DNA from: JAOUFP01 sp963801505 | GTDB lineage: Bacteria; Nitrospirota; Thermodesulfovibrionia; Thermodesulfovibrionales; UBA6898 | Assembly: GCA_963801505.1 (NCBI GenBank) | Contig: CAWDEY010000024.1 | Location: 68,915-132,914, forward strand | DNA: 64,000 nt | Direction of reading: 5' to 3' | Program-made: the position numbers and the translations under genes | The notes under the pieces: model-generated | The model's input: only the letters and a program-made list of their open reading frames with translations | What the model was told of the DNA's origin: nothing | The model's database searches: none | Shown here: piece by piece, positions 33,432 through 43,097 of the stretch | How positions within the stretch are numbered: the stretch's first letter is position 1 | How the letters are laid out: every line of letters begins with the position of its first letter

Positions 33432-34317
33432 TTTCTTCCTCAAGCTTCAGGACTGCCTTGAGGGCGCTGAGGGCAACTTCGAGCTGCGCATCATCAGGTT
33501 CTCTTGTGGTCAGGCGCTGCAGCAGCAGGCCTGGGTAAATAAGCATATGCATAAGCGGGTTGTGGCTCCATTTCGATGAGAATTTCAGAAACTCAAAAGA
33601 CAAACCGGCGATAAGAGGTATCAGCACGATCCTGGAAAGGAATTTATACAAAAAGGGCCAGTACTGGGGGATAAAGGAAAAAGCAAGGATGCTGAAGACC
33701 ATTACTATCATCAGGAAGCTGGTGCCGCAGCGCGGGTGCAGCGGGCTGTTGTTCCTTACATTTTCGAGCGTCAATTCCTTCCCCGCCTCATAGGCATAGA
33801 TAACCTTATGTTCTGCTCCATGATACATGAATATCCTTGCCATCTCCTTCCAAAGCCCTATCATTACCACGTAAACCAGAAAGACCAGGACCCTCAGGAT
33901 CCCGTCCGTGAGGTTAAAAAGGAGCGATTTTTTCGCTATGCCCTCAAAAACAAGACCGGCGAGTTTGGTAACGTATAACGGCAAAAGTATAAAGAGCCCG
34001 ATGCCCAGCAGTATTGATACGAAGATTGTCACTGCTATGGAAAACTTACTCAGGCTCTCTGTCTCTTCTTCTTCATAGGCCTTGCCTGCAGAAAATTCTA
34101 TTGCCTGTATGCCGAGTATCAAGGCATGGAAAAGCGCGACAACACCTCTGAGTACCGGCAATTTCAGAAACCCCGGGATTTCAGCCAGCTTCTCCTCTTT
34201 AAGGTGTATGCTGCCTTTTTGGTCTCTCACTGCCACGGTCCAGTTTTTCGGGGACTTCATCATGACCCCTTCAATGACCGCCTGTCCGCCTATGCTCTTT
34301 GTTTTACCATGATTCAT
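33424..34317 (-). CDS. DUF1385 (YqhQ-like) membrane protein
   Basis: About 297 residues. The N-terminus GGQAVIEGVMMKSPKNWTVA is the family signature. The rest has about four membrane helices and the strings YHGAEHKVIYAYE, NSPLHPRCGTSFL and LSFEFLKFSSKW. Its function is not known; it usually sits beside rpmE and prfA, as here. I start at ATG 34317, preceded by GGAG; the upstream GTG at 34329 overlaps that ribosome site. Its stop overlaps the prfA start. Confidence 0.9.
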   Translation of the reverse strand: MNHGKTKSIGGQAVIEGVMMKSPKNWTVAVRDQKGSIHLKEEKLAEIPGFLKLPVLRGVVALFHALILGIQAIEFSAGKAYEEEETESLSKFSIAVTIFVSILLGIGLFILLPLYVTKLAGLVFEGIAKKSLLFNLTDGILRVLVFLVYVVMIGLWKEMARIFMYHGAEHKVIYAYEAGKELTLENVRNNSPLHPRCGTSFLMIVMVFSILAFSFIPQYWPFLYKFLSRIVLIPLIAGLSFEFLKFSSKWSHNPLMHMLIYPGLLLQRLTTREPDDAQLEVALSALKAVLKLEEENA

Positions 34318-34331
34318 TATTTTCTCCACAG

Positions 34332-34367
34332 AAAAAAAGCAGGAAACCGGTAAGGCTTCCTGCTTTT
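34332..34367 (-). terminator. Hairpin terminator after rpmE
   Basis: On the minus strand AAAGCAGGAAGCC pairs with GGTTTCCTGCTTT around a short loop, and a run of T follows. It starts about 16 bases after the rpmE stop and ends before the DUF1385 ribosome site, so it may only partly end transcription. Confidence 0.8.
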
Positions 34368-34385
34368 GATAAATTTAAAATAAAG

Positions 34386-34586
34386 CTATTTCTTTGCGTA
34401 TTTTTTCTTGAACTTTTCGACCCTTCCCTCGGCATCATGGATCTTCTGCTTGCCGGTAAAGAAAGGATGGCATTTTGAACATATATCAAGGCGTACATCG
34501 GCCCTTGTAGACCTGGTAGTGAATGTGTCACCGCAGGCACAAACAACCTTTACTTCCTTGTAGTCCGGATGAATTCCTTCTTTCAC
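34386..34586 (-). CDS. rpmE: 50S ribosomal protein L31
   Basis: A 66-residue ribosomal protein. The zinc-binding cysteines are present (VVCACGDTF and DICSKCHPFFTGKQ), so this is the zinc-bearing (C+) form. GGAGGAG lies eight bases upstream of the ATG. It diverges from nadB, and a hairpin terminator follows it. Confidence 0.96.
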   Translation of the reverse strand: MKEGIHPDYKEVKVVCACGDTFTTRSTRADVRLDICSKCHPFFTGKQKIHDAEGRVEKFKKKYAKK

Positions 34587-34698
34587 GTTTCTCCTCCTGG
34601 TTTGTAATAGTACATTTTAAAAGATTTCAACAGGTTTTCGCAACATTTCAAAAAACATGGCGCTTGATTTCCTCCAAATCATCTTGTATCCTTCCTGT

Positions 34699-36291
34699 AT
34701 GCGTAAAGAGATGGTCGATTTTCTTATCATCGGAAGCGGGGTCGCAGGCCTGCGGGCAGCTATAGAGCTTGCACCGTACGGAAACGTGCTGGTAGTGACA
34801 AAAGATAAAACTTCGGAAAGCAGCACGGAATACGCTCAGGGCGGCATTGCGGTTGTTATGAGCGATGAAGACGAGGTGGGAATCCATCTGGACGATACCC
34901 TGAAGGCAGGTGACGGACTCTGCAAGGAAGTTGCTGTAAAGACACTGGTAGAAGAAGGGCCTGACCGAATAATGGAACTGATCGAGTGGGGCGCTGAATT
35001 TGACAAAGAGGGCACTAAGCTTGATCTTACTATTGAGGCTGCCCATTCCCGAAGAAGGATCCTCCATTCTCACGGAGATTCAACAGGGAAGGAACTTGAA
35101 AGAGTGCTTCTTCAGAAGGTCCGCTCCCTCCCCTCTGTACGGAAATACCCTTTTGCCTTTACCATAGACCTAATAGTTCATGATTCACAATGCCATGGCG
35201 CATATGTACTAAGAGATGGAGAGATTACCGCCCTTTTTGCAAAAGCCACCATTTTGACAACAGGCGGGGCAGGACAGCTTTTTTCACGCACAACCAATCC
35301 CGAGGTAGCAACCGGTGACGGCATGGCAATCGGCTTCAGGGCAGGCGCCACTCTTGAGGATATGGAATTTGTCCAGTTTCATCCGACAAGCCTTTTTTAT
35401 CCTGCTGCCCCCCAATTTCTACTTAGCGAGTCAATGCGCGGTGAAGGCGCGGTGCTGCTTAATGTAAACAAGCAGAGATTTATGCAGGACTATCACCTCC
35501 TTGCTGAACTTGCGCCAAGGGACATCGTCTCACGGGCGATTATTTCAGAAATGGTAAAAACCAATACCGACCACGTGTATCTGGACCTCAGACATATGGG
35601 AAAAGCCTTTGTGAAGAAGCGGTTCCCGAGAATCCATTCAACCTGCCTTAAATACGACATCGACATAACTGAAGACCTTATCCCTGTATCTCCGGCAGCA
35701 CATTATATCATGGGTGGCGTGCAAACCAACCTTGACGGAGAAACCGACATTAAAGGCCTTTATGCAGCGGGTGAAGTCTCCTGCACAGGAGTCCACGGGG
35801 CCAACAGACTGGCCTCTAACAGCCTGCTTGAGGGCCTTGTCTACGGCGCGAGGACCGGCAAGGCTGCTCTAAAGTCTCCCCTTGTCCCTTCAGACAATAC
35901 AACACTCAACTTTAAAATCTCTTCCATGCCTGAATACGGAGAAATCAGAAGGGCCCTCAGAAAATTGATGTGGGAGAGGGTGGGTATCATTCGCTGCCAA
36001 GCTTCGCTCGGAGAAGCGCGGGAAAAGCTCCTGAAATGGGAAGAAAACCTGGAGAAAAATTACGCCACAAGGCTGGAGCTTGAGCTGAAAAACATGATCA
36101 CTGTTGCCGGGATTATCGTCAAGTCCGCCCTGGCAAGAACAGGGAGCGTTGGTGCTCATTACCGGTCGGATTTCAGGGCAAGGGGAGAAGACTGGCAACA
36201 GCACATTTCCTGGAATAAAAGGGACTTCGCTCTCAAAGAAAACGCCCCTGAGAATATTCGAAAAACCAAAAAAGAGACCGGCAAATCATGA
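34699..36291 (+). CDS. nadB: L-aspartate oxidase
   Basis: About 530 residues. An FAD enzyme that oxidises aspartate to iminoaspartate, the first step of bacterial NAD synthesis; fumarate can replace oxygen as acceptor under anaerobic conditions. The FAD site is GSGVAGLRAAIEL, with ESSTEYAQGGIAV, HGDSTGKELERVL, DMEFVQFHPTSLF and GEVSCTGVHGANRLASNSL. The ATG at 34699 is my choice; a weak ribosome site makes 34711 possible. Its stop overlaps the pyk start by ATGA. Confidence 0.94.
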   Translation: MRKEMVDFLIIGSGVAGLRAAIELAPYGNVLVVTKDKTSESSTEYAQGGIAVVMSDEDEVGIHLDDTLKAGDGLCKEVAVKTLVEEGPDRIMELIEWGAEFDKEGTKLDLTIEAAHSRRRILHSHGDSTGKELERVLLQKVRSLPSVRKYPFAFTIDLIVHDSQCHGAYVLRDGEITALFAKATILTTGGAGQLFSRTTNPEVATGDGMAIGFRAGATLEDMEFVQFHPTSLFYPAAPQFLLSESMRGEGAVLLNVNKQRFMQDYHLLAELAPRDIVSRAIISEMVKTNTDHVYLDLRHMGKAFVKKRFPRIHSTCLKYDIDITEDLIPVSPAAHYIMGGVQTNLDGETDIKGLYAAGEVSCTGVHGANRLASNSLLEGLVYGARTGKAALKSPLVPSDNTTLNFKISSMPEYGEIRRALRKLMWERVGIIRCQASLGEAREKLLKWEENLEKNYATRLELELKNMITVAGIIVKSALARTGSVGAHYRSDFRARGEDWQQHISWNKRDFALKENAPENIRKTKKETGKS

Positions 36292-37697
36292 TTCAGGGCA
36301 GGGCAAAAATTGTCTGCACAATCGGTCCTGCCTCCAGCAGCAGGGCTGTCCTTTTTCACCTGATAAAAAGCGGGATGGATGTTGCACGCCTGAATTTTTC
36401 ACATGGCAGCCATTCATCACACAGAGAGGTCGTCAGGCTCATCAGGGAAGGCTCAAAAAAATTCAACACGCCCGTCTCCATACTCCAGGACCTTCAGGGC
36501 ATAAAGATACGGGTCGGACTTTTTAGAAACGGAGAGGTTGAACTGAAAAAAAACAGTAAACTGCTCATTCATCCAGGTGAAGGTACCGGAGATAGCAGCA
36601 ATATATTTGTCTCCTATCCCGCGCTCTTGAAGGACGCAAAAAAAGGCGACCGGATACTCCTTGACGACGGGCTCATGCAGCTCCGGGTCACTGGAAAATC
36701 AAGGCAAGCCCTGCTTGCCAGGGTCATTGAAGGCGGGCTGCTGAGAGACAGAAAAGGGGTGAATCTCCCGGGGATGAAGATTTCCCAGAGGTCCTTTACT
36801 GACAAGGACATGAGAGACCTTGAACTCGGACTGAAAATGGCTGTTGACTATATCGCAATATCATTCGTCAGGACCGCACGCGATATCACTGACATGAAAG
36901 ACAGGGTCAGGGAAAGGGGCATGGACATCCCGGTCATAGCAAAGATTGAAAAACACGAGGCACTCCTGAATATCGACGATATACTCGAGACTGCCGACGG
37001 TATAATGATAGCGCGTGGGGACCTTGGCGTGGAAGTGGCACCTGAGGAAGTGCCCCTGATCCAGAAGGCGCTGATTCGAAAGGCCAACAACAAGGGGAAG
37101 ATAGTTATTACTGCAACCCAGATGCTTGAATCCATGACGGAAAATCTGAGGCCGACTCGGGCTGAGGCCACCGATGTTGCCAATGCAGTACTCGACGGGA
37201 CTGACGCCCTTATGCTGTCAGCAGAAACCGCCTCAGGAGAACATCCTATAGAGGCGTTTTTGATGATGGAGAGGATCATCAGACATACTGAACAGACAGA
37301 GAAAATAGCATCGGACTATATCCGGGGCAATTCATACGCGGAGGCGCTGGCAGACGCAGCCTGCAGGGCATCTGATGACATCGGGGCGAAGGTCCTGGTT
37401 GCATTTACCAGATCAGGCTTTACCGCGCTTCTTGTCTCAAAGTTCAGACCAAAGGTCCCTATCATAGCCTTTACTCCTGAGCATGCTGTCATGACCAGGC
37501 TGCCTTTATACTGGGGTGTAATCCCGAAATATATGAGGCCTCTGGCCAATACGGACCAGATGCTCAGAGAGGCAGAGAAGGCCCTTCTGAAAGAAAAAAT
37601 AGTCAGAAAAGGCGACCGCATCGTCATTATTGCAAGCTCCCCCTTTTCCACAAAGGCCAAAACAAATTTCATAAAACTCCATCAGATCGGGGAATAA
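36288..37697 (+). CDS. pyk: Pyruvate kinase
   Basis: A 469-residue glycolytic enzyme that makes ATP and pyruvate from PEP and ADP. Motifs seen: CTIGPASSSRAVL, GMDVARLNFSHGSH, the metal and catalytic lysine region IAKIEKHEALLNIDDIL, ARGDLGVEVAPEEVPLIQK and TATQMLESM. The C-terminal regulatory domain is present. It is coupled to nadB by a four-base overlap, an unusual pair that may link NAD and PEP metabolism only by position. Confidence 0.95.
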   Translation: MIQGRAKIVCTIGPASSSRAVLFHLIKSGMDVARLNFSHGSHSSHREVVRLIREGSKKFNTPVSILQDLQGIKIRVGLFRNGEVELKKNSKLLIHPGEGTGDSSNIFVSYPALLKDAKKGDRILLDDGLMQLRVTGKSRQALLARVIEGGLLRDRKGVNLPGMKISQRSFTDKDMRDLELGLKMAVDYIAISFVRTARDITDMKDRVRERGMDIPVIAKIEKHEALLNIDDILETADGIMIARGDLGVEVAPEEVPLIQKALIRKANNKGKIVITATQMLESMTENLRPTRAEATDVANAVLDGTDALMLSAETASGEHPIEAFLMMERIIRHTEQTEKIASDYIRGNSYAEALADAACRASDDIGAKVLVAFTRSGFTALLVSKFRPKVPIIAFTPEHAVMTRLPLYWGVIPKYMRPLANTDQMLREAEKALLKEKIVRKGDRIVIIASSPFSTKAKTNFIKLHQIGE

Positions 37698-37737
37698 CTT
37701 TTTCTGATCATAACTGACTATCTAAAACGTAAATGAT

Positions 37738-37844
37738 CAGGTGTTTAGGCTGAAGACTGAAGGCTGAAGTATGTCAATCATCTAGTGCTACCTGCTCAGC
37801 CATCACCTAATAACCTTCCACCTTCAGTCTATCCGCCTGAGTTG
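37738..37844. repeat. Dispersed repeat of gctgaagg units (related to family B)
   Basis: It starts caggtgtttaggctgaagac and contains gaaggctgaag twice; it ends accttcagtctatccgcctg. The ends resemble family B borders (gtttaggctg and cagtctat). It lies between the convergent ends of pyk and the ntrX-like gene. The same gaaggctgaag unit occurs inside prmC. Confidence 0.55.
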
Positions 37845-39188
37845 TCAAGGCACCTTGATATCATATGCCTTGATCTTACGGTGCAGATTGCTTCTTTCCA
37901 TATCTAGGACTTCAGCTGTTTTTGATATGTTCCAGACATTCTCATCAAGCTTTTTTATAATAAAATCTCTTTCAAAGGCGTCCCTGGCATCCCTGAGTGT
38001 GCTGAATGAAAAATAATCTGAACCAGGCGAATCAGGCATAAACATATCGCCGGCAGTGATTGTCCTGGAAGGCGTCATGATAACGAGTCTCTCCAGCACA
38101 TTTTTGAGCTCCCGGATATTCCCTGGCCAGGCCTGCTTCTGCAGCATCTTTACAGCATCTTCAGTTATTTCTTTCTTCTGTTGCCCGTATTCAGTAGCAA
38201 ACATATCAAGAAAATTGTCTACAAGAGCAGGGATGTCCTCAAGCCTCTCCCGCAGGGAAGGCACCTTTAGGGGGATGACATTCAACCTGAAATACAGGTC
38301 TTCCCTGAAATTCCCTTTTTTCACCTCTTCCGCAAGGTCTTTGTTCGTCGCGGAAATTATCCTCACGTCCACCTTTATGTTCTTGCTCCCCCCTACCCGC
38401 TGAAACTCCTGCGTCTCTAATACCCTCAGTACCTTTGCCTGGGTCTGCAGGGACATATCTCCTATTTCATCAAGAAACAGGGTCCCGTTATCAGCCAGCT
38501 CGAATTTTCCCTTCTTGCGTTCAAAAGCACCGGTAAAAGACCCTCTTTCATGCCCGAACAACTCGCTTTCGATCAACTCCTGGGGTATGGCAGCGCAGTT
38601 GACCTCTATAAAAGGCCCGCCTGACCTTGAACTGGTTTCATGGAGAAGTTGAGCAACCAGCTCTTTTCCAGCCCCGCTTTCTCCCAGGATCATCACCCTG
38701 CTGTTGCTCTGGGCCGCCATCTTTATCTGGTCCTTTAACTGTTTAATTTTGGCTGAATCTCCGATCATCCTGCATTTTTTGAGCAGGTTTTCACGGAGCA
38801 TCTTGTTTTCGAGTTCAAGGCCCCTTTTTTCAAGGGCCCGGACGACTGCCAGCAGGACTTTTTCTATTGAGAGGGGCTTTTCCAAGAGATCATATGCGCC
38901 CATCTTGGTCGCCTTTACAGCAATCTCTATATTGGCATGGCCGGAAATAATAATTACAGGCATAGCAGGGTGGGCACTCTTCAGTTCCTGAAGTGTCTGA
39001 ATGCCATCCATACCCGGGAGCCAGACATCCAGCAGTACAACGTCCGGAGCAATCTCTTTTACTTTTTTTATCGCTTCCTCACCCGAGGATGCGGTGATAC
39101 TCTCATACCCTTCATCCTCGAGTATACCCGAGAGAGTTTCTCTTATGCCTTCCTCATCATCCACTATCATTACTAATGCTTTTGACAT
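37845..39188 (-). CDS. ntrX: Sigma-54 activating response regulator, NtrX-like
   Basis: A 447-residue protein in three parts. A receiver comes first (VMIVDDEEGIRETL, VVLLDVWLPGMDG). The AAA+ sigma-54 activator domain holds the Walker A motif LGESGAGKEL, the loop ERGSFTGAF and the Walker B segment GTLFLDEIGDM. A Fis-type helix-turn-helix ends it (NISKTAEVLDMERSNLHRKI). It should turn on sigma-54 promoters after phosphorylation by the neighbouring kinase. No space separates it from the kinase stop. The symbol follows the domain order and the partner. Confidence 0.9.
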   Translation of the reverse strand: MSKALVMIVDDEEGIRETLSGILEDEGYESITASSGEEAIKKVKEIAPDVVLLDVWLPGMDGIQTLQELKSAHPAMPVIIISGHANIEIAVKATKMGAYDLLEKPLSIEKVLLAVVRALEKRGLELENKMLRENLLKKCRMIGDSAKIKQLKDQIKMAAQSNSRVMILGESGAGKELVAQLLHETSSRSGGPFIEVNCAAIPQELIESELFGHERGSFTGAFERKKGKFELADNGTLFLDEIGDMSLQTQAKVLRVLETQEFQRVGGSKNIKVDVRIISATNKDLAEEVKKGNFREDLYFRLNVIPLKVPSLRERLEDIPALVDNFLDMFATEYGQQKKEITEDAVKMLQKQAWPGNIRELKNVLERLVIMTPSRTITAGDMFMPDSPGSDYFSFSTLRDARDAFERDFIIKKLDENVWNISKTAEVLDMERSNLHRKIKAYDIKVP

Positions 39189-41225
39189 CTAACCTTCCTT
39201 TATGGGCAGTTCTATGCTGAAAATCGTGCCCCTGGGACTATTATCTCTTATTCTAATATATCCTCTATGGTCTTTTACAATCTTGCCGGCTATCGCAAGG
39301 CCAAGCCCGGTCCCGTCTTTTTTTGTCGAAAAGTAAGGGAGAAATAATTTTTCCTTGTCTTCATCCCGTATCCCCGGACCATCGTCAGCTATATCTATGG
39401 AGACCCTGTTGGAGCGTATATCATACTCAATCCTGATATCTACTTTCCCCCTGTTTTGCATGGCCTGTATGGCATTTCCCACGAGATTTATTATCACCCT
39501 TTTGAACTGTTCGGCATCTAATTCAACAGAGGCCTCTTCTCCCTGAGAAGACCTCGCAATCACGACATCCTTATAATCTTTATACAGATCGATGACCTCA
39601 TCGATTATAGCAGAGATCCTGACAGGGGTTTTCTTTATCTCCGGCATTTTGCCGAACCTGGAAAAATCATTCACAAGGTTTTTCAGGCTCTCCACCTCCT
39701 TTATAATAGCCTTTGTAGAGCGGTTAAATACCTTGTCGAAGTCCTCATCTTTGCTTTGCCATTTCTTGATCATATGCTCAGTGGAAAGCTGTATAGGTGT
39801 CAGCGGATTTTTGATCTCGTGTGCCATTCGTCTGGCCACCTCCTGCCATGCAAGTGCTTTTTCAGCCCGTGCTATCTCTGTAAGATCATCGAAGACGACC
39901 AGTGTCCCGAGAAAATTCTCCCCGTCGCCAAGCGTAGTGATAAATATTCTTAAAAGCCTCCGCCTGTCTCCTATAAGCACCCTGAGCTCTCTTTCCAGTC
40001 CCTTGAAATCCCGCACCTTAATATTTCGTACAATGGCCGTCAACTCATCAGATTTCAATATCGACAGGAGAACTGAATAATTCATGTTGAGGATTTCTTC
40101 CTGCGCTATAGCCAGTATCTTGCAGGCAGCGCTGTTAATTGTAAGAATATTGCCATCTGTATCAAGATATATAACGCCGGAATTAATATTTTTGATTATG
40201 TTTTCTATGATAAGCCTGCTCCGTTCGGATTTAAGCCACGCGCTATGCAGGGACTCCTTGCCCTCTTTGAGTTCACTCACCATATTATTAAACGAACTCA
40301 CCAAAAGACCTATTTCATCGTCCCTGTTGATCGATATCCTCATATCGAGGTTCCCTTTGGCGACCTGTTCGGTTGCCTGGGCCAATTCCTGGATCGGGCC
40401 CGTAATGCCTCTGGAGACCCGGAGCGCGACCCATAAAGCAGTAAATACAATCAGCAGTGTAAAAAAACCCAGTATCAGGAGATAGTTTGTTTTTATCGGC
40501 ATTTTCCATGATTCGAGCATCAGATAGTTTTTATATGCATCCTGTATTGCTTCAGCATTTTTGCTGATCCTTGAATCTATGGTTGATTCAACAATAATAA
40601 TGCCCTCGTGCGGCCGCTGCCTGTCTCTGGGAACAACAGCCCTGACTATGTCCCCCTTTTCTCCTGTAATCACCTCCGCATCAGCTTTTCCTTCAAAGCC
40701 CGCCCTTACGGTCTCCGATGCGTCCTCCGGTATTTTAGAGAGCGTGTAAACCTTATAATGCTCAGGGAGAGGATTCCCCGAACCTATTGTCTTGGCGTAT
40801 TCAAGCGTCTGCTGTCTCTGCATATCATAGGCGGACTTTGCAAGCTCGATGGAAAGATTTAAAGGCTGCTTTATCAGCGGGTCAAACCATCTGTCAATAT
40901 AGTTTGTAACAACACCGCTTGAAACAACGAAGAGAAAGGCTGAGGGGATAAGAGTCATGACAACAAGTATCACGACCAGCCTTGTCTTGAACTTGGAGCC
41001 AGCGACCTTTTCCCTTCTTTCGAGATAAATCTTGAAGAGGTTTTTGCCTACAAAAAAAACCAGCGTGAACAGGGCAACAAGATTAAGATTCAGCAGGACG
41101 AAAAGGAGCAGTTTAGTGGAAAAGGGTACATCTTCAAGCCCCATGTAATGCAGTTCGAAGCCGAATATAAAAATAATTAAAACAGCTGTTGCTGCTGTAA
41201 AGAATGTAAATTTAAATCTCTTCAC
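39189..41225 (-). CDS. ntrY: Membrane sensor histidine kinase, NtrY-like
   Basis: A 678-residue kinase. It has several membrane helices in the first 130 residues and one near 250-270 around an extracellular region. Then come a HAMP linker (ELAQATEQVAKGNLDMRI), a PAS domain (NINSGVIYLDTDGNILTINS), HisKA (EVARRMAHEIKNPLTPIQL, phospho-His) and an ATPase domain (NLVGNAIQAM, ADDGPGI, GTGLGLAIAGKIV). This is the NtrY outline, and the NtrX-like regulator follows at once. The pair often responds to nitrogen or redox state. Its start overlaps the DUF4390 stop. Confidence 0.92.
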   Translation of the reverse strand: MKRFKFTFFTAATAVLIIFIFGFELHYMGLEDVPFSTKLLLFVLLNLNLVALFTLVFFVGKNLFKIYLERREKVAGSKFKTRLVVILVVMTLIPSAFLFVVSSGVVTNYIDRWFDPLIKQPLNLSIELAKSAYDMQRQQTLEYAKTIGSGNPLPEHYKVYTLSKIPEDASETVRAGFEGKADAEVITGEKGDIVRAVVPRDRQRPHEGIIIVESTIDSRISKNAEAIQDAYKNYLMLESWKMPIKTNYLLILGFFTLLIVFTALWVALRVSRGITGPIQELAQATEQVAKGNLDMRISINRDDEIGLLVSSFNNMVSELKEGKESLHSAWLKSERSRLIIENIIKNINSGVIYLDTDGNILTINSAACKILAIAQEEILNMNYSVLLSILKSDELTAIVRNIKVRDFKGLERELRVLIGDRRRLLRIFITTLGDGENFLGTLVVFDDLTEIARAEKALAWQEVARRMAHEIKNPLTPIQLSTEHMIKKWQSKDEDFDKVFNRSTKAIIKEVESLKNLVNDFSRFGKMPEIKKTPVRISAIIDEVIDLYKDYKDVVIARSSQGEEASVELDAEQFKRVIINLVGNAIQAMQNRGKVDIRIEYDIRSNRVSIDIADDGPGIRDEDKEKLFLPYFSTKKDGTGLGLAIAGKIVKDHRGYIRIRDNSPRGTIFSIELPIKEG

Positions 41226-41779
41226 CTGGCCCCTTCAATTACAAACACACTGGAATCTTTGACAATTTTGAACTCATTTTCCGACAGAAAAATTAAAAGG
41301 TAGCCGATAACAGGGGGAAGTTTCCTGATTTTGGACTCGATGGTGACCCGCACAAAATATTTCCCGGGATCTATTGCCCGGATATTTGTAAGTTTCATAT
41401 CTTTGACCGACAATGCACCGCTGATCATGGATTCAAAAGATTTGAAGCGTTTTTCGATAAGCGTGTTGCCTTCTAATGAGGTTGAAACATATTCTTTCTT
41501 AACAGGTTCCACATTCATCGTTCTTATATTCATTTTCCCAAGCACAAATTCATCCGGCCATACCTTCCATATTCTAAACAGGTCGATATTGATTTTCAGC
41601 TCCTTGTCTATTCCCCTTTTTATCTCCTGCAGATTGTTGTCCTCAAGATTAAGAGAGAAAGACACATAGATATCATTATTAACAATTTTCACTTCCGGGC
41701 CCGTAATTGTCTGTGCTTCAGACAATACAGGAAAAATAAGCGTGATAAGCAAGAAAAATATGATGTATAATCTTGACAT
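41222..41779 (-). CDS. DUF4390 family secreted protein
   Basis: A 185-residue exported protein with a signal peptide (residues 1-22). The rest is a beta-rich domain (VKIVNNDIYVSFSLNLED, FRIWKVWPDEF, VEKRFKSFESM-like strings) that fits DUF4390. Members are usually encoded just ahead of NtrY-type kinases, as here, where the genes overlap by four bases. It may present a signal to the kinase from outside the membrane; that is inference from context. Confidence 0.82.
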   Translation of the reverse strand: MSRLYIIFFLLITLIFPVLSEAQTITGPEVKIVNNDIYVSFSLNLEDNNLQEIKRGIDKELKINIDLFRIWKVWPDEFVLGKMNIRTMNVEPVKKEYVSTSLEGNTLIEKRFKSFESMISGALSVKDMKLTNIRAIDPGKYFVRVTIESKIRKLPPVIGYLLIFLSENEFKIVKDSSVFVIEGAR

Positions 41780-41874
41780 GTAAAGGTTGCCATCTCCAAA
41801 AAAATATTTTAATTATAACATAACAATATGTATAGTAATTGCAATAACATACGTTAAACAACGGAGGTGTACAG

Positions 41875-42357
41875 ATGGAAATAAAAACCGCGAAATTAAA
41901 TATACCGGAAGACTGTAATATCATACTCGGCCAGTCACATTTTATCAAAACAGCGGAAGACCTTTACGAAATCATCGCAACAACCGTTCCGAATGCGAAA
42001 TTCGGCATCGCCTTCACAGAGGCCTCGGGCCCATGCCTTATCAGGACAGAAGGTAACGACAATGGCCTGACTGACCTTTGCGCTAAAAATCTCCAGAGGA
42101 TCGGGGCTGGTCATATATTCTGCATAATCCTGAAGAACGCTTTTCCGATAAATGTCCTGACACAGATCAAGCTCTGCCCGGAAGTATGCTGCATTTACTG
42201 TGCAACCGCCAACCCTGTTGAGGTTATTATTGCTGAAACCCCGCAGGGCAGTGGCATTATGGGAGTTATTGACGGTTTTTCCCCCAGAGGTGTCGAGACC
42301 CCGGAGGACAAAGCGCACCGGAAGGAATTTTTAAGGAAGATAGGCTATAAACTATAG
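41875..42357 (+). CDS. Adenosine-specific kinase family protein
   Basis: A 160-residue protein of the adenosine-specific kinase (DUF355) family. Typical strings are NIILGQSHFIKTAEDLYE, FGIAFTEASGPCLIR, FPINVLTQIKLCPEVC and ETPQGSGIMGVIDGF. An archaeal member was reported to bind or phosphorylate adenosine; the bacterial role is unclear. GGAGG lies before the ATG. hisI follows after seven bases, so it shares a transcript with histidine genes. Confidence 0.85.
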   Translation: MEIKTAKLNIPEDCNIILGQSHFIKTAEDLYEIIATTVPNAKFGIAFTEASGPCLIRTEGNDNGLTDLCAKNLQRIGAGHIFCIILKNAFPINVLTQIKLCPEVCCIYCATANPVEVIIAETPQGSGIMGVIDGFSPRGVETPEDKAHRKEFLRKIGYKL

Positions 42358-42364
42358 GAGCTAA

Positions 42365-42742
42365 ATGATGAATGTACCACAACTAAAATATGACGCTAAC
42401 GGACTGGTCCCCGCTATAATACAGGATGCTGAAAACAACGAGGTCCTGATGATGGCCTATATGAATGAGACTTCTCTTGAGAAAACCGTTGAGACGGGTT
42501 ACACCTATTTTTGGTCGCGGTCAAGACAGAAATTCTGGAAAAAGGGCGAGACGTCAGGACATGTACAGGAAGTAAAAGCCATTCTCTATGACTGCGACAA
42601 AGATACTGTATTAATAAAAGTCATCCAGCACGGCCCCGGAGCATGCCACACAGGACACAGATCATGTTTCTTTACTGATATCACAGGAAAAGAAATCGCT
42701 CAAAAGGCCTTTTCTGAAGCGGAAGTTTACGGCAAGAAATGA
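42365..42742 (+). CDS. hisI: Phosphoribosyl-AMP cyclohydrolase
   Basis: A 125-residue zinc enzyme of histidine synthesis that opens the adenine ring of phosphoribosyl-AMP. Motifs: EVLMMAYMNETSLEKT, TYFWSRSRQKFWKKGETSGH and the metal site HGPGACHTGHRSCF. GGAG lies upstream of the double ATG. It is followed by hisE as a separate gene, not fused as in enterobacteria. A string like the gctgaagg repeat (cagccttcagcagg) lies in the gap to hisE. Confidence 0.95.
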   Translation: MMNVPQLKYDANGLVPAIIQDAENNEVLMMAYMNETSLEKTVETGYTYFWSRSRQKFWKKGETSGHVQEVKAILYDCDKDTVLIKVIQHGPGACHTGHRSCFFTDITGKEIAQKAFSEAEVYGKK

Positions 42743-42800
42743 AAGAGCTTTCAGCCATCGGCAGTCAGCCTTCAGCAGGAAGAAACCGGATGGGAGAATT

Positions 42801-43097
42801 ATGATACTTGATGACCTTGAAAGCGTGATCATGTCAAGAAAAAACAACCCTGATGAGAATTCATACGTCTCTTCTCTGTTTACAAAAGGAAAAGATGAGA
42901 TCCTCAAGAAAATCGGAGAGGAAGCTATCGAGGTCATAATCGCCTCAAAGGCGGCTGAGAGGCAGCAAATCGTAAATGAACTGGCGGACCTATGGTTCCA
43001 CTGCATGGTCTTAATGGCGGAAGACGGCCTGTCCCATTCAGACGTACTGAAGGAACTGGAAAACAGATTCGGCAAAAAAAGAGTAACTACCAGGTAG
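42801..43097 (+). CDS. hisE: Phosphoribosyl-ATP pyrophosphohydrolase
   Basis: A 98-residue helical MazG-like enzyme that removes pyrophosphate from phosphoribosyl-ATP. The signature KIGEEAIEVIIASK holds the metal-binding Glu residues, and ELADLWFHCMVLM follows. GGGAGAATT precedes the ATG. A family B repeat abuts its stop codon. Confidence 0.93.
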   Translation: MILDDLESVIMSRKNNPDENSYVSSLFTKGKDEILKKIGEEAIEVIIASKAAERQQIVNELADLWFHCMVLMAEDGLSHSDVLKELENRFGKKRVTTR